Shown: one piece after another, positions 45,384-56,330 of the stretch | Numbering within the stretch: position 1 is the first letter of the stretch | Layout: each line of letters opens with the position of its first letter | NCBI RefSeq assembly: GCF_947495275.1 | Contig: NZ_CANLYL010000007.1 | Location: 1-64,000 of the forward strand | From: an uncultured Roseobacter sp. | Lineage (GTDB): Bacteria; Pseudomonadota; Alphaproteobacteria; Rhodobacterales; Rhodobacteraceae | Length of the DNA stretch: 64,000 bases | Direction of reading: 5' to 3' | Notes under the pieces: model-generated | Database searches by the model: none | Seen by the model: only the letters and a program-made list of their open reading frames with translations | Told to the model about the DNA's origin: nothing | Translations under genes and position numbers: made by a program

Positions 45384-45410
45384 CGTCGTTCCCGCAGTGC
45401 GGAAACGACG
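45384..45410 (-). other. Long hairpin directly after the rplP stop
   Basis: A 13-bp stem CGTCGTTCCCGCA / TGCGGAAACGACG with one mismatch and a one-base centre begins four bases past the rplP stop codon, upstream of the true terminator. It lacks a T-tail, so it may protect the mRNA 3' end or be a protein-binding site. Confidence 0.5.
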
Positions 45411-45413
45411 GAG

Positions 45414-45827
45414 TTACCAGTCCTCGCGGACCACGACCCGTGTCTTGATCGGCAATTTCATTGCCGCCAGACGCAGGGCCTCGCGGGCGATGTCGTCATT
45501 CACACCGTCGATTTCGAACATCACGCGGCCCGGTTTGACCTTGGCCGCCCAACGGTCGACCGAGCCTTTACCCTTACCCATACGAACTTCGATGGGTTTG
45601 GCCGTGACAGGTACATCCGGGAAAATCCGGATCCAGACCCGGCCCTGACGTTTCATGTGACGTGTCATCGCGCGGCGGGCCGCTTCGATCTGACGTGCTG
45701 TGACCCGCTCGGGTTCAATCGCCTTGAGACCATAGGTGCCGAAGTTCAGGTCAGACCCACCCTTCGCCAGACCCTTGATCGAGCCCTTGAACTGTTTGCG
45801 GAATTTCGTGCGTTTTGGCTGTAGCAT
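45414..45827 (-). CDS. rplP: 50S ribosomal protein L16
   Basis: A 137-residue tRNA-site protein beginning [20 protein letters not shown], with [28 protein letters not shown] and the conserved [17 protein letters not shown]. It is the last gene before the five-gene island that separates it from rpmC, its usual neighbour, and is followed by a hairpin and a terminator. Confidence 0.97.
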   Translation of the reverse strand: MLQPKRTKFRKQFKGSIKGLAKGGSDLNFGTYGLKAIEPERVTARQIEAARRAMTRHMKRQGRVWIRIFPDVPVTAKPIEVRMGKGKGSVDRWAAKVKPGRVMFEIDGVNDDIAREALRLAAMKLPIKTRVVVREDW

Positions 45828-45840
45828 CTGTCATTCCCCC

Positions 45841-46548
45841 TTAGCGACGACCGCCTGCACCGCGAGGTGCTGGGCCATCCTGGAGTTCCTGTGCTTTACG
45901 GTCACGCGCCGCCGGGTCATGTTCCATGATCTCGCCTTTGAAGATCCAGGTCTTGATCCCGATGATGCCGTAGGCGGTTGTTGCCTCGACATGTGCGTAA
46001 TCGATGTCAGCACGCAAAGTGTGCAAAGGCACGCGACCTTCACGGTACCATTCGGTCCGCGCGATTTCCGCACCGCCTAGACGGCCCGCAACATTCACAC
46101 GGATGCCCAGGGCCCCCATGCGCATCGCGTTCTGCACCGCACGCTTCATGGCGCGGCGGAAAGAAACCCGGCGCTCCAGCTGCTGTGCAATACTCTCACC
46201 AACGAGTTGTGCATCCAGTTCCGGCTTGCGCACTTCAACGATGTTGAGATGCAGCTCGCTGTCGGTCATCTTGGCGATTTTCTGACGCAGACCTTCGATG
46301 TCCGCCCCTTTCTTGCCGATGATGACACCGGGGCGGGCTGTGTGGATCGTCACGCGGCATTTTTTATGCGGACGCTCAATGATCACACGGGCCACACCGG
46401 CCTGTTTGCATTCTTCTTTGATGAAATCACGGATCGCGATGTCTTCCAGCAGAAGGTCACCGTAATCTTTGGTGTCGGCATACCAGCGGCTGTCCCAGGT
46501 GCGGTTCACCTGCAGGCGCATGCCAATCGGATTGACTTTGTTACCCAT
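45841..46548 (-). CDS. rpsC: 30S ribosomal protein S3
   Basis: A 235-residue head protein: [22 protein letters not shown], the KH-domain [18 protein letters not shown] and [30 protein letters not shown]. Its ATG overlaps the rplV stop (TAATG). The longer upstream frame lies within rplV and is rejected. Confidence 0.97.
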   Translation of the reverse strand: MGNKVNPIGMRLQVNRTWDSRWYADTKDYGDLLLEDIAIRDFIKEECKQAGVARVIIERPHKKCRVTIHTARPGVIIGKKGADIEGLRQKIAKMTDSELHLNIVEVRKPELDAQLVGESIAQQLERRVSFRRAMKRAVQNAMRMGALGIRVNVAGRLGGAEIARTEWYREGRVPLHTLRADIDYAHVEATTAYGIIGIKTWIFKGEIMEHDPAARDRKAQELQDGPAPRGAGGRR

Positions 46549-46928
46549 TAGGCTTGCTCCTCTACCTGACGCACTTTGATCGTGATTTCCGAGAACGGCT
46601 TGATGATCTTGCCGAACCGGCCACGCGCGCGCGGACGCCCACGCTTCATGGTAAGGTTTTTGCCCACATAGGCCTCTGCGACGACCAGTTCGTCCACGTC
46701 GAGGTTGTGGTTGTTCTCCGCGTTCGCGATGGCGGACTGAAGACATTTCTTCACATCCAGTGCGATCCGTTTCTTGGAGAAAGTCAGGTCCGTCAGGGCC
46801 TTGTCGACTTTCTTGCCCCGGATCATCGCGGCGACGAGGTTCAGTTTCTGCGGGCTTGTACGAAGCATGCGCAGTTTTGCCATGGCTTCGTTGTCAGCCA
46901 CGCGGCGGGGATTTTTATCCTTGCTCAT
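46548..46928 (-). CDS. rplV: 50S ribosomal protein L22
   Basis: A 126-residue exit-tunnel protein with [47 protein letters not shown] and the tunnel loop [13 protein letters not shown]. It is coupled to rpsC by a one-base overlap. Confidence 0.97.
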   Translation of the reverse strand: MSKDKNPRRVADNEAMAKLRMLRTSPQKLNLVAAMIRGKKVDKALTDLTFSKKRIALDVKKCLQSAIANAENNHNLDVDELVVAEAYVGKNLTMKRGRPRARGRFGKIIKPFSEITIKVRQVEEQA

Positions 46929-46931
46929 GGC

Positions 46932-47210
46932 TTACTTCCGCTTCGCTTTTTTGTCCGCAGCATGACCGTAATAGGTCCGCGTTGGCGAATATTCACCAAA
47001 CTTCTGACCGATCATTTCTTCGGATACGTTAACTGGGATGTGCTTGTGGCCATTGTAGACACCGAAAGTCAAACCCACGAACTGAGGCAGGATTGTCGAA
47101 CGGCGCGACCAGATTTTGATCACTTCATTGCGACCGCTCTCGCGGGACGCTTCGGCCTTTTTCAACACATATGAGTCGACAAAAGGACCTTTCCATACTG
47201 AACGAGACAT
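46932..47210 (-). CDS. rpsS: 30S ribosomal protein S19
   Basis: A 92-residue head protein: [44 protein letters not shown] and the [20 protein letters not shown] pattern. It lies three bases after rplB and three before rplV. Confidence 0.97.
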   Translation of the reverse strand: MSRSVWKGPFVDSYVLKKAEASRESGRNEVIKIWSRRSTILPQFVGLTFGVYNGHKHIPVNVSEEMIGQKFGEYSPTRTYYGHAADKKAKRK

Positions 47211-47213
47211 GAA

Positions 47214-48056
47214 TTAACGTCCCTTCTTCTTGGCGTGCCGCGAGCGCAGAATGAGCTTGCTGGACGCTTTGTTCTTGTTCCGGGTCTTTGCACCCTTTGT
47301 CGGCTTGCCCCATGGGGTTACCGGGTGACGACCACCAGAGGTCCGACCTTCACCACCACCATGCGGGTGATCGATCGGGTTCATGACAACACCACGCACA
47401 GACGGGCGGACGCCCTTGTGACGCATGCGGCCCGCTTTACCGTAGTTCTGGTTGGAGTTGTCTGGATTGCTGACCGCACCAACGGTGGCCATGCATTCCT
47501 GACGCACCAGACGCAGCTCACCCGAGCTCAGACGGATCTGAGCGTAACCACCATCACGGCCCACGAACTGGGCGTAGGTACCGGCGGCACGGGCGATCTG
47601 ACCACCCTTGCCGGGCTTCATCTCGATGTTGTGCACGATTGTCCCGATGGGCATGCCCGAGAAGGGCATCGCGTTGCCGGGTTTGATGTCTGCTTTTGCG
47701 CTTGCGACCACGCTGTCACCCACGGCCAGACGCTGCGGTGCCAGGATGTAGGCCTGTTCGCCGTCTTCGTATTTCACGAGGGCGATGAAAGCTGTCCGGT
47801 TAGGGTCATATTCGATGCGCTCGACCGTGGCCGCTACATCCATTTTGTTCCGTTTGAAGTCAACGATCCGGTAGAGGCGTTTTGCCCCGCCGCCTTTGCG
47901 GCGCATCGTGATCCGTCCGGTGTTGTTCCGTCCGCCGTTCTTGGTCAAGCCTTCGGTGAGGGCTTTGACCGGGCGGCCTTTCCAGAGCTCCGAACGGTCG
48001 ATCAGTACCAGCCCACGCTGGCCCGGCGTCGTCGGTTTATACGACTTGAGTGCCAT
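47214..48056 (-). CDS. rplB: 50S ribosomal protein L2
   Basis: A 280-residue core protein near the peptidyl transferase centre: [16 protein letters not shown], the RNA-binding OB and SH3-like domains and the C-terminal [25 protein letters not shown] containing the functionally critical His. It begins the rplB-rplP block, because a LytR_C-like gene separates it from rplW, and has its own candidate promoter upstream. Confidence 0.97.
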   Translation of the reverse strand: MALKSYKPTTPGQRGLVLIDRSELWKGRPVKALTEGLTKNGGRNNTGRITMRRKGGGAKRLYRIVDFKRNKMDVAATVERIEYDPNRTAFIALVKYEDGEQAYILAPQRLAVGDSVVASAKADIKPGNAMPFSGMPIGTIVHNIEMKPGKGGQIARAAGTYAQFVGRDGGYAQIRLSSGELRLVRQECMATVGAVSNPDNSNQNYGKAGRMRHKGVRPSVRGVVMNPIDHPHGGGEGRTSGGRHPVTPWGKPTKGAKTRNKNKASSKLILRSRHAKKKGR

Positions 48057-48156
48057 GTTGTCTGTCTTCCGTTTTGCTGTACGGCGGGTCGCCCCACCTA
48101 TGGTATGAAGGCCCCCGTAGGTGCCCGATTTAGATGCCCTTTCGGACAACAACGAA

Positions 48157-48176
48157 GCCCCGGACGAATCCGGGGC
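48157..48176 (-). other. Hairpin in the rplB upstream region
   Basis: A perfect 8-bp stem GCCCCGGA/TCCGGGGC with loop CGAA lies about 100 bases before rplB and 175 past the end of the LytR_C-like gene. It has only a mildly T-rich tail on the minus strand, so it could be a leader structure or a weak terminator. Confidence 0.5.
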
Positions 48177-48190
48177 CTTGCCGATGGGCT

Positions 48191-48219
48191 CTCTTAGGGG
48201 ATTGGGTCTGTAGGGTCAA
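48191..48219 (-). promoter_or_regulatory. Candidate promoter of the rplB-rplP block
   Basis: On the minus strand TTGACC (48214-48219) and TAAGAG (48191-48196) are separated by 17 bases, about 135 bases upstream of rplB. The -35 is strong, the -10 weak. A promoter is required here if the LytR_C-like gene transcript ends before rplB. Confidence 0.45.
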
Positions 48220-48349
48220 GCGAGGCAAAGCCACGCTTTATGCTTTTTGCTGAATTTTATCGTCGCCGGGACCGGCCTCCTTGTCAGCTTTTGCTTAAAA
48301 GGCCGAATGGCTCACCGGAATGCGCGGCTTTGCTGATCAATGAGGCGAA

Positions 48350-49414
48350 CTAGTCGATCTCGCTGAGCGCCTCCGCATCAACCTTCTGACTGTTGAAGAG
48401 CCGGGCAAAGAAACCTACCTGAGGCTCTTCGATTTCTTCTACAGCTTTGGGTCGGCCCGCCAACCAGACCTCAATTCTCTCTGTGTTGGTCGAATTTTGG
48501 GAGAAGTCGCGGGCCTCAACGCCAAGATTACTTGCCACATTTTGAGCGACGCTTGCGTTTTGTGGGCTGTAATAACGCAAATGCGTGGCTGAGACGCGAA
48601 AGTTCTCGCGCCCGATTGCTGCGACGGCTATACCCGCGTCTTCCAGATTGGAGACATAGGCCTGCAACCTGCCGTTGGAAATGCCGTCAGGTGCGTGGAT
48701 AAAGAACCGCAAGCGATCCGTTGTGAACGCATCGTAGATCATTTCGTCGGTGTCGGTTGCGGATAGATCAGGCAGCGAGCGCAGGTTGAGCGCGGCGGCA
48801 GGTTCCGTATCTGCGCGCATGTATTGCACGGCTGAGATCGCGGGTAGACTGATGTTTTCGACCCGCAGGGGGGATGGTTCCACCACGGTCAGCGGCATGT
48901 CCAGAACGTCGGGAATGTTGCCGGCGTCCGCAAGGACCGCATCTATCACCACAGGCTTTGCGGGCGGCGGGCTTTCCTCAAGAGGCGGCGTCACGGTTGC
49001 GACCTTTTGTGTCTGCACGGTCAGTACGGGATCGGGCACCGGGTCAACGGTCACAACCCGCGACGCACCAACACCCGTCAGGGCACCAATGCCAAGCGTA
49101 ACGCCAAGACCCAAGCCTGCCGCGCCGAAAAACACCAACATCAGAACGCGCGCATTGGCATGTATAACGCCGAGCCAGAAACTTGTCCGCTCGTGGTTTC
49201 CAGGCTCCGGCTCTTCACCAGACACATCGCCTTTGGGTATCGATGGATCTGATGTCGTGTCCTCAGGGCCGCTACGGCGTCGCGATGAAAGGAGCCTGTT
49301 GCGTTTGGCCCGTGCCTCACTCAGGCGATCTTTCCAACCCGCTTCAAATACCGGATGCTCCGTCGCCCCGGGTTCACCTTCAGGTATCGGTTCGGTACCG
49401 CCGCTTGCTTCCAT
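48350..49414 (-). CDS. Single-pass membrane protein with LytR_C-like C-terminal domain
   Basis: A 354-residue protein. Residues 1-85 are a charged, disordered cytoplasmic part, and 89-112 a membrane helix (VLMLVFFGAAGLGLGVTLGIG). A Pro/Val-rich periplasmic linker (about 120-230) leads to a domain at about 250-330. That domain (VSNLEDAGIAVAAIGRENFR ... TERIEVWLAG) resembles the LytR/CpsA/Psr C-terminal fold, which probably binds cell-wall material. It lacks the catalytic LCP domain. ATG 49414 is chosen. It is inserted between rplW and rplB on the same strand as the ribosomal genes. Confidence 0.7.
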   Translation of the reverse strand: MEASGGTEPIPEGEPGATEHPVFEAGWKDRLSEARAKRNRLLSSRRRSGPEDTTSDPSIPKGDVSGEEPEPGNHERTSFWLGVIHANARVLMLVFFGAAGLGLGVTLGIGALTGVGASRVVTVDPVPDPVLTVQTQKVATVTPPLEESPPPAKPVVIDAVLADAGNIPDVLDMPLTVVEPSPLRVENISLPAISAVQYMRADTEPAAALNLRSLPDLSATDTDEMIYDAFTTDRLRFFIHAPDGISNGRLQAYVSNLEDAGIAVAAIGRENFRVSATHLRYYSPQNASVAQNVASNLGVEARDFSQNSTNTERIEVWLAGRPKAVEEIEEPQVGFFARLFNSQKVDAEALSEID

Positions 49415-49714
49415 ATTCGACACAACATCGACCTCTCGAAGAGATGAAATTTTTGAACTTACTGGACATTCAAAAACGTTCCGCTGCGCGGCACTGAGAA
49501 CAGACTCTTCACAAGCGATTAGAATAGCACGGAAAAAACGCTGGTTGGTGGCCGGTTTGCTACACAATCCTCGAAAAGTGAAACCGCGCTACAACCTGTG
49601 AGTGCATGACAACTGTGGCCGTTTTGTTGTCGACTGACACCGGGGGCCCGTGGATCAGAGTCAATTCAACCGGACCTCACAACGCCTTGGCTAATTTGAA
49701 ACGCTCAAACAAAA
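49415..49714. other. Intergenic region between rplW terminator and the LytR_C-like gene
   Basis: About 300 bases without a supported gene. In-frame codons continue upstream of the LytR_C-like start to 49567 but look non-coding. The region should hold that gene's promoter; AGTCAA at 49659-49664 (a -35-like TTGACT on the minus strand) has no matching -10 at normal spacing. Confidence 0.4.
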
Positions 49715-49744
49715 AAACCCCAGCCTCTAATGAGGCCGGGGTTT
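49715..49744 (-). terminator. Rho-independent terminator after rplW
   Basis: AAACCCC-A-GCCTC / GAGGC-C-GGGGTTT is a 12-bp stem with one mismatch and loop TAAT. It is followed on the minus strand by TTTTG TTTGAG, and lies 22 bases past the rplW stop. It should end the str/S10 transcript before the LytR_C-like gene. Confidence 0.9.
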
Positions 49745-49765
49745 CGCATAGATATTGCAAGCGGC

Positions 49766-50062
49766 TTAAAGGCCGGTAGACACGTCAATCGTGTTGCCGG
49801 CTTCCAGCGTCACATAGGCTTTCTTGACGTCTTTCCGCTTGCCGAGTTGGCCGCGGAAACGCTTCACCTTGCCTTTGGTGATCGTGGTGTTGACCGCTTT
49901 GACCTTCACACCAAAGAGCGCTTCAACAGCCTCCTTGATCTGCGGTTTGTTGCTGTCCATAGCCACTTCGAAGACAACCGCGCCATTTTCGGATGACATG
50001 GTGGCTTTCTCGGTAATGATCGGCTTGCGGATCACATCGTAATGTTCTGCCTTGGCACTCAT
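49766..50062 (-). CDS. rplW: 50S ribosomal protein L23
   Basis: A 98-residue protein at the tunnel exit where SRP and trigger factor dock: [46 protein letters not shown] and [13 protein letters not shown]. It overlaps rplD by four bases. It is the last gene of the first transcript block and is followed by a terminator. Confidence 0.97.
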   Translation of the reverse strand: MSAKAEHYDVIRKPIITEKATMSSENGAVVFEVAMDSNKPQIKEAVEALFGVKVKAVNTTITKGKVKRFRGQLGKRKDVKKAYVTLEAGNTIDVSTGL

Positions 50063-50676
50063 TTCAAGCGAGCCTCCAGTGCTTCGACACCCGCCTTCGT
50101 GATCACCAGCGTATCACGCTTGAGGATATCATATACGTTTGCGCCCATTGTCGGCAGGATATCCAGACCGTCAATGTTGCGCGCGGCTTGGGCGAAGTCT
50201 TCGTTCACAGATGCACCGTCGATGACCAACGCGCGTTTCCAGCCCAGGTTTGCGACCTGTTTGGCCAGAGCGGCAGTTTTGCCTTCGGAGGAGGCCTCGT
50301 CGATGATCACGAGCTCGCCTGCTTTCATTTTGGCAGAAAGCGCGTGACATAGACCCAGCTTGCGGAACTTCTTGGTCAACTCGTGACCGTGGCTGCGCGG
50401 GGTCGGGCCCTTGTAGATACCACCACCGCGGAAGATCGGCGCGTTGCGGGAGCCGTGGCGTGCGCCGCCGGTGCCCTTCTGACGATAGATCTTCTTGGTC
50501 GAATAGCTGGTTTCCGAACGGGTCTTGACCTTGTGCGTACCAGCCTGCGCGTTGTTACGCTGCCAGCGCACGACGCGGTGCAAGATGTCCGCGCGCGGCT
50601 CCAGACCGAAAAGCGCCTCGTCCAGCTCTACCGAACCGGCTTTCTTGCCGTCGAGTTTGATGACATCGAGTTTCAT
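50059..50676 (-). CDS. rplD: 50S ribosomal protein L4
   Basis: A 205-residue protein with the tunnel loop [22 protein letters not shown] and [20 protein letters not shown], followed by the globular domain. In gamma-proteobacteria L4 represses the S10 operon; no equivalent leader was recognised here. It overlaps rplC and rplW by four bases each. Confidence 0.97.
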   Translation of the reverse strand: MKLDVIKLDGKKAGSVELDEALFGLEPRADILHRVVRWQRNNAQAGTHKVKTRSETSYSTKKIYRQKGTGGARHGSRNAPIFRGGGIYKGPTPRSHGHELTKKFRKLGLCHALSAKMKAGELVIIDEASSEGKTAALAKQVANLGWKRALVIDGASVNEDFAQAARNIDGLDILPTMGANVYDILKRDTLVITKAGVEALEARLK

Positions 50677-51548
50677 GCGTCACCTTCTTTCTTGTCTTCG
50701 CCAGCTTCGGGTGCATCATCCGCCTTGTCCGCTGCGATTTCCGCTTCTGCAGCTTTCAGCGCTTCGGCTTCCGCGGCGGCTTGTTCTTCAGCCAGACGCT
50801 TGGCTTCTGCTTCGGCCTCGGCGGCAGCAGCAGCAGCAGCTTCTTCAGCGGCTTTTGCTGCTTCCTCGGCAGCAGATTTCAAAGCAGCAGGCAGAATCGC
50901 ATTCTCAGGGAATGGTTTCTTGACCGCATCCTTGACTGTAACCCAGCCCCCTTTGGAGCCCGGCACAGCGCCTTTGACCATGATCAGGCCACGGTCTGTG
51001 TCTGTGCGAACGACCTGCAGGTTCTGCGTGGTGACACGGGCAGCGCCCATGTGACCGGCCATCTTCTTGCCTTTGAAAACCTTGCCCGGATCCTGACATT
51101 GGCCCGTGGAGCCGTGCGACCGGTGAGAGATCGATACACCGTGCGACGCGCGCAGACCGCCGAAGTTGTGGCGCTTCATCGCACCGGCAAACCCTTTACC
51201 GATGGAGGTGCCCGCCACGTCAACGAACTGACCCTCAAAGTAGTGATCCGCGATGATTTCTTCGCCAACACCGATCAGGTTCTCTTCGTCTACGCGGAAC
51301 TCAGCCACTTTACGCTTGGGTTCCACTTTCGCAGAAGCGAAGTGGCCCCGCATGGCCTGGCTTGTCCGCTTGGCTTTGGCCACACCGGCACCGAGTTGAA
51401 CAGCTGTGTAGCCATCCTTTTCAACGGTCCGCTGGGCAACGACCTGCAGCTTATCGAGTTGAAGAACGGTCACAGGGATCTGTTTGCCGTCTTCCATGAA
51501 CAGCCGGGTCATCCCGACTTTTTTTGCAATAACGCCTGAGCGCAACAT
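50673..51548 (-). CDS. rplC: 50S ribosomal protein L3 with Ala/Glu-rich C-terminal extension
   Basis: A 291-residue protein. The first 220 residues are a normal L3: [21 protein letters not shown], then the tip loop [28 protein letters not shown] and ending [15 protein letters not shown]. Residues about 221-291 are an extra Ala/Glu/Lys-rich segment that should form a long charged helix and acidic tail, not found in most bacteria. It overlaps rplD by four bases. Identification of L3 is certain. Confidence 0.97.
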   Translation of the reverse strand: MLRSGVIAKKVGMTRLFMEDGKQIPVTVLQLDKLQVVAQRTVEKDGYTAVQLGAGVAKAKRTSQAMRGHFASAKVEPKRKVAEFRVDEENLIGVGEEIIADHYFEGQFVDVAGTSIGKGFAGAMKRHNFGGLRASHGVSISHRSHGSTGQCQDPGKVFKGKKMAGHMGAARVTTQNLQVVRTDTDRGLIMVKGAVPGSKGGWVTVKDAVKKPFPENAILPAALKSAAEEAAKAAEEAAAAAAAEAEAEAKRLAEEQAAAEAEALKAAEAEIAADKADDAPEAGEDKKEGDA

Positions 51549-51566
51549 GAAATTACCCTCCTACGT

Positions 51567-51887
51567 TTACGATTGCAGCTTGATCTCGACGTCCACGCCA
51601 GCCGCAAGATCGAGCTTCATCAGCGCGTCTACGGTCTGGGGCGTCGGATCAACGATATCCAGCAGGCGCTTGTGCGTGCGGATTTCGAACTGGTCACGAG
51701 ATTTCTTGTCGACGTGGGGACCACGCAGAACAGTGAATTTTTCGATCTTGTTCGGCAGCGGGATCGGGCCGCGAACAGATGCGCCGGTTCGCTTGGCGGT
51801 GTTGACGATTTCCTGCGTGGACGCATCCAGCACACGATAGTCAAACGCCTTCAGCCGAATGCGAATGTTTTGGCTTTGAATTGCCAT
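51567..51887 (-). CDS. rpsJ: 30S ribosomal protein S10
   Basis: A 106-residue protein (also NusE in antitermination): [55 protein letters not shown] and a C-terminal [12 protein letters not shown]. It lies 18 bases upstream of rplC and 156 bases after tuf. Confidence 0.97.
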   Translation of the reverse strand: MAIQSQNIRIRLKAFDYRVLDASTQEIVNTAKRTGASVRGPIPLPNKIEKFTVLRGPHVDKKSRDQFEIRTHKRLLDIVDPTPQTVDALMKLDLAAGVDVEIKLQS

Positions 51888-51992
51888 TTTCTATTTCCCT
51901 AACGATGGGTCTGTAAACGGAGAGGAAGAGCAGCCTTATTGCCACCCTTCGTCGCGCCTTTGTGCGTCTCGAGACCTGGGTCCCGAAATGGC

Positions 51993-52019
51993 TGGGGTGC
52001 CGAATATGACCCGGCACCC
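51993..52019 (-). other. Hairpin between tuf and rpsJ
   Basis: GGGGTGCCG / CGGCACCCC, a perfect 9-bp stem with a 9-base loop, lies 25 bases past the tuf stop. With no T-run on the minus strand it is a candidate partial terminator or processing site dividing the str and S10 parts of the operon. Confidence 0.5.
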
Positions 52020-52043
52020 CGAATGTCCAGAGCGAGTTGGAAA

Positions 52044-53219
52044 CTACTCCGTAATTTTGCTGACGACGCCGGCGCCGACGGTGCGGCCGCCTTCGCGGAT
52101 GGCGAAGCGCAGGCCGTTTTCCATGGCAATGGGTGCGATCAGTTCAACGCCGAAAGACACGTTGTCGCCCGGCATCACCATCTCGGTGCCTTCGTTCAGC
52201 TGAACCGTGCCGGTCACATCCGTGGTGCGGAAGTAGAACTGCGGACGATAGTTCGCGAAGAACGGCGTGTGACGGCCACCCTCATCCTTGGTCAGGATGT
52301 AGGCTTCGGCTTCGAACTTGGTGTGCGGCGTCACAGAACCCGGCTTGCAGAGCACCTGGCCGCGTTCCACGCCTTCACGGTCGATACCGCGCAGCAGGGC
52401 GCCGATGTTGTCACCCGCTTCACCGCGATCCAGCAGTTTGCGGAACATTTCAACACCTGTGCAGGTGGTTTTCTTGGTGTCGCGGATGCCCACGATTTCG
52501 ATCTCGTCGCCCACGTTGATCACGCCACGCTCAACACGCCCCGTCACAACGGTACCGCGACCGGAGATCGAGAACACGTCTTCCACAGGCATCAGGAACG
52601 GCTGGTCAACCGCGCGCGCCGGTGTCGGGATGTATTCGTCAACCGCTGCCATCAATTCGCGAATCTTCGCTTCGCCAATCTCCGGATTGTTGCCTTCCAT
52701 CGCCGCCAGGGCCGAGCCCGCGATGATCGGAATATCGTCGCCGGGGTACTCGTAAGAGCTCAGCAGCTCGCGGATTTCCATTTCCACCAGTTCCAGCAGC
52801 TCTTCGTCGTCCACCTGGTCAACTTTGTTCATGAAGACAACCATGTAAGGAATGCCCACCTGGCGGCCGAGCAGGATGTGCTCGCGGGTCTGGGGCATCG
52901 GGCCGTCAGCCGCGTTCACAACCAGGATCGCGCCGTCCATCTGCGCCGCACCGGTGATCATGTTTTTCACATAGTCCGCGTGGCCAGGGCAGTCGACGTG
53001 GGCATAGTGACGCGCGTCGGTTTCATATTCCACGTGCGCGGTCGAAATGGTGATCCCGCGGGCTTTCTCTTCCGGCGCGCCATCAATCTGGTCATAGGCC
53101 TGAAAATCGCCAAAATACTTCGTGATCGCAGCCGTCAGCGTCGTCTTGCCGTGGTCAACGTGACCAATCGTGCCGATGTTTACGTGCGGTTTCGTACGTT
53201 CAAACTTTGCCTTTGCCAT
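52044..53219 (-). CDS. tuf: Elongation factor Tu
   Basis: A 391-residue GTPase that delivers aminoacyl-tRNA. G1 [10 protein letters not shown]2 RGITIS, G3 [12 protein letters not shown] and G4 NKVD (in [12 protein letters not shown]), with domains 2 and 3 complete ([19 protein letters not shown]). It lies 77 bases downstream of fusA; the gap contains a GGCGCC-CGAA-GGCGCC hairpin. A second tuf copy elsewhere is usual in this group but cannot be seen here. Confidence 0.98.
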   Translation of the reverse strand: MAKAKFERTKPHVNIGTIGHVDHGKTTLTAAITKYFGDFQAYDQIDGAPEEKARGITISTAHVEYETDARHYAHVDCPGHADYVKNMITGAAQMDGAILVVNAADGPMPQTREHILLGRQVGIPYMVVFMNKVDQVDDEELLELVEMEIRELLSSYEYPGDDIPIIAGSALAAMEGNNPEIGEAKIRELMAAVDEYIPTPARAVDQPFLMPVEDVFSISGRGTVVTGRVERGVINVGDEIEIVGIRDTKKTTCTGVEMFRKLLDRGEAGDNIGALLRGIDREGVERGQVLCKPGSVTPHTKFEAEAYILTKDEGGRHTPFFANYRPQFYFRTTDVTGTVQLNEGTEMVMPGDNVSFGVELIAPIAMENGLRFAIREGGRTVGAGVVSKITE

Positions 53220-53296
53220 GGTGGCCTCTCCTTAGTGTTCTGGTGAGCGGCAATCCCGCTCGAAGTTGGATCGAGGCGCCCGAAGGCGCCCCGGTG

Positions 53297-55414
53297 TTAT
53301 GCGAATTTCGCTTGAATCTCGTCAGAGATGTTCTGTGGTACCGGCTCGTAGTGGTCGAACTGCATTGTGAAGTTCGCACGACCCGACGACATCGACCGCA
53401 GCGTGTTGATGTAACCGAACATATTGGCCAGCGGTACGAAGGCATCGATGGCAATCGCGTTACCGCGTGTGTCCTGACCCTGCACCTGACCGCGACGGGA
53501 TGTGAGGTCACCAATGATGCCACCGGTGTATTCCTCAGGCGTCACAACCTCGACCTTCATGATCGGCTCGAGCAGTTTCGCGCCGGCTTTCTTCATGCCT
53601 TCGCGCATGCCCATACGGGCGGCGATTTCAAAGGCCAGAACCGAAGAGTCCACATCGTGGAATTTACCGTCGATCAGGGCCACCTTGAAATCGATCACCG
53701 GGAAGCCGGCCAGGGGGCCGCTGTCCATGACCGACTGGATGCCTTTTTCAACACCAGGAATGTACTCTTTCGGAACAGCACCACCCACGATGCGGCTCTC
53801 GAAGGAATAGCCTTCGCCCGGCTCTGTCGGAGAGATGATCATTTTCACCTCGGCGAACTGACCCGAACCGCCCGACTGTTTCTTGTGCGTGTAGGTGTGC
53901 TCGACCTCGTGACCAATGGTCTCGCGGTAGGCAACCTGCGGCGCACCGATGTTGGCCTCAACCTTGAATTCACGCTTCAGACGGTCCACCAGGATGTCGA
54001 GGTGCAATTCACCCATGCCCTTCATGATGGTCTGACCGGATTCCAGATCCGTTTCCACGCGGAAAGACGGGTCTTCGGCAGCAAGACGTTGCAGACCTGT
54101 GGACATCTTCTCTTGGTCAGCCTTGGTTTTTGGCTCAACCGCAATCTCGATCACCGGATCAGGGAAGGTCATGGTTTCCAGAACGACCGGATCATTGACA
54201 GCGCAGAGCGTGTCCCCGGTTGTAGTGTCCTTCAGACCTGCCAGCGCGATAATGTCGCCCGCGAAGGCTTCCGTGATCTCTTCGCGATCGTTGGAGTGCA
54301 TCATCATCATCCGACCCACGCGCTCTTTACGCTCTTTGGTCGAGTTCAGCAGCGTGTCACCCTTGTTCAGCACACCGGAATAGACGCGTGTGAAGGTCAG
54401 CGTGCCGACGAAGGGGTCATTCATGATCTTGAACGCCAGCGCAGAGAACGCCATGTTGTCGTCCGCGCGGCGAGCGATGTCACGGGTTTCTGTCTCGTCA
54501 CCGGGTTTGAAGCCCATGTAGTCAACCACATCCATCGGCGACGGCAGGTAATCGATCACAGCGTTGAGCAGCGGCTGAACGCCTTTGTTCTTGAACGCGG
54601 ACCCGCAAAGCACGGGAATGAATTTGATGGCCAGCGTTCCGGCGCGGATCAGACTGCGCAGCGTCGGTACATCAGGCTCTTCGCCTTCGAGATACATCAT
54701 CATCGCATCGTCGTCCATTTCGACGGCGGTTTCGATCATCTTGCCACGCCATTCTTCGGCTTGCGCCTTCAGGCTGTCGCGGATTGGCTTTTTCACCCAG
54801 GAAGCACCCAGATCTTCGCCTTCCCAGACCCACTCTTCCATGGTGACCAGATCGATCATGCCTTCGAGCTCGTTCTCGGCCCCAATCGGGATCTGGATCG
54901 GGCACGGCGTCGCACCGGTACGGTCCTGGATCATGTGAACGCAGTTAAAGAAGTCTGCGCCGATCTTGTCCATCTTGTTGACGAACACGATGCGCGGAAC
55001 TTTGTAGCGATCCGCCTGGCGCCAGACCGTTTCTGTCTGTGGCTCGACACCGGCGTTGGCATCCAGAACGGCAACTGCGCCGTCGAGAACCGCCAGCGAA
55101 CGCTCAACCTCAATGGTGAAGTCAACGTGGCCAGGCGTGTCAATGATGTTCATACGGTGCTTGGGCGTGTCCGCGGTCGCACCGTCCTCGGTGCGCTCCC
55201 AGAAGGTTGTTGTCGCCGCAGATGTGATGGTGATGCCGCGTTCCTGCTCCTGCTCCATCCAGTCCATGGTGGCCGCACCATCGTGCACCTCACCGATGTT
55301 GTGGGACTTGCCTGTGTAATACAGGATGCGTTCCGAACAGGTTGTTTTACCGGCATCAATATGCGCCATGATGCCAAAGTTGCGGTAGCGGTCGAGCGGA
55401 TAGTCGCGTGCCAT
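53297..55414 (-). CDS. fusA: Elongation factor G
   Basis: A 705-residue translocase GTPase. G1 [10 protein letters not shown]2 [12 protein letters not shown]3 DTPGHVDFT and G4 NKMDK. Domains II-V follow with [16 protein letters not shown] and the C-terminal [19 protein letters not shown]. Length and start [16 protein letters not shown] are typical. It lies between rpsG and tuf in the str order. Confidence 0.98.
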   Translation of the reverse strand: MARDYPLDRYRNFGIMAHIDAGKTTCSERILYYTGKSHNIGEVHDGAATMDWMEQEQERGITITSAATTTFWERTEDGATADTPKHRMNIIDTPGHVDFTIEVERSLAVLDGAVAVLDANAGVEPQTETVWRQADRYKVPRIVFVNKMDKIGADFFNCVHMIQDRTGATPCPIQIPIGAENELEGMIDLVTMEEWVWEGEDLGASWVKKPIRDSLKAQAEEWRGKMIETAVEMDDDAMMMYLEGEEPDVPTLRSLIRAGTLAIKFIPVLCGSAFKNKGVQPLLNAVIDYLPSPMDVVDYMGFKPGDETETRDIARRADDNMAFSALAFKIMNDPFVGTLTFTRVYSGVLNKGDTLLNSTKERKERVGRMMMMHSNDREEITEAFAGDIIALAGLKDTTTGDTLCAVNDPVVLETMTFPDPVIEIAVEPKTKADQEKMSTGLQRLAAEDPSFRVETDLESGQTIMKGMGELHLDILVDRLKREFKVEANIGAPQVAYRETIGHEVEHTYTHKKQSGGSGQFAEVKMIISPTEPGEGYSFESRIVGGAVPKEYIPGVEKGIQSVMDSGPLAGFPVIDFKVALIDGKFHDVDSSVLAFEIAARMGMREGMKKAGAKLLEPIMKVEVVTPEEYTGGIIGDLTSRRGQVQGQDTRGNAIAIDAFVPLANMFGYINTLRSMSSGRANFTMQFDHYEPVPQNISDEIQAKFA

Positions 55415-55448
55415 GGGGCTGCTTCCTTGAGGTATCTAAAACGGATCA

Positions 55449-55469
55449 TCGCGCCCCAATAGGGCGCGA
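55449..55469 (-). other. Hairpin between rpsG and fusA
   Basis: TCGCGCCC / GGGCGCGA, an 8-bp perfect stem with a 5-base loop, lies seven bases past the rpsG stop. In E. coli this intercistronic region carries the S7 control site; here only the stem is seen, and its role is inference. Confidence 0.45.
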
Positions 55470-55475
55470 CTGTAA

Positions 55476-55949
<474 letters not shown>

Positions 55950-55958
55950 TTATTCCTC

Positions 55959-56330
55959 TTACTTCGGACGCTTCGCGCCGTATTTCGAACGACGTTGCTT
56001 ACGGTCTTTGACGCCTTGGGTATCCAGAACACCACGCAGGATGTGGTAACGGACACCGGGAAGGTCTTTGACACGGCCGCCACGGATCAGAACCACGGAG
56101 TGTTCCTGAAGGTTGTGGGACTCACCCGGGATGTAGCTGATGACTTCAAAGCCATTGGTCAGGCGAACCTTGGCCACTTTCCGCATTGCCGAGTTCGGCT
56201 TCTTCGGAGTGGTCGTGTAGACACGCGTACAAACGCCACGCTTCTGCGGGCATTCCTGCAGGTGCATGGACTTTGAACGTTTAATTTTAGGCTGCCGCGG
56301 CTTGCGGATCAGCTGTTGGATCGTTGGCAT
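55959..56330 (-). CDS. rpsL: 30S ribosomal protein S12
   Basis: A 123-residue decoding-centre protein: [39 protein letters not shown] and [17 protein letters not shown]. The lysines corresponding to the common streptomycin-resistance positions (43 and 88 in E. coli) are wild type, so the allele predicts streptomycin sensitivity at the ribosome. It is the first gene of the str operon. Confidence 0.97.
   Translation of the reverse strand: MPTIQQLIRKPRQPKIKRSKSMHLQECPQKRGVCTRVYTTTPKKPNSAMRKVAKVRLTNGFEVISYIPGESHNLQEHSVVLIRGGRVKDLPGVRYHILRGVLDTQGVKDRKQRRSKYGAKRPK

Noticed and set aside
51939..53246. 435-codon open frame antisense to tuf
   Set aside because: Shadow of tuf with skewed His/Arg/Val composition.
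53207..55462. 751-codon open frame antisense to fusA
   Set aside because: It mirrors the highly biased codons of fusA, is His/Arg/Val-rich without domains, and fusA is certain.
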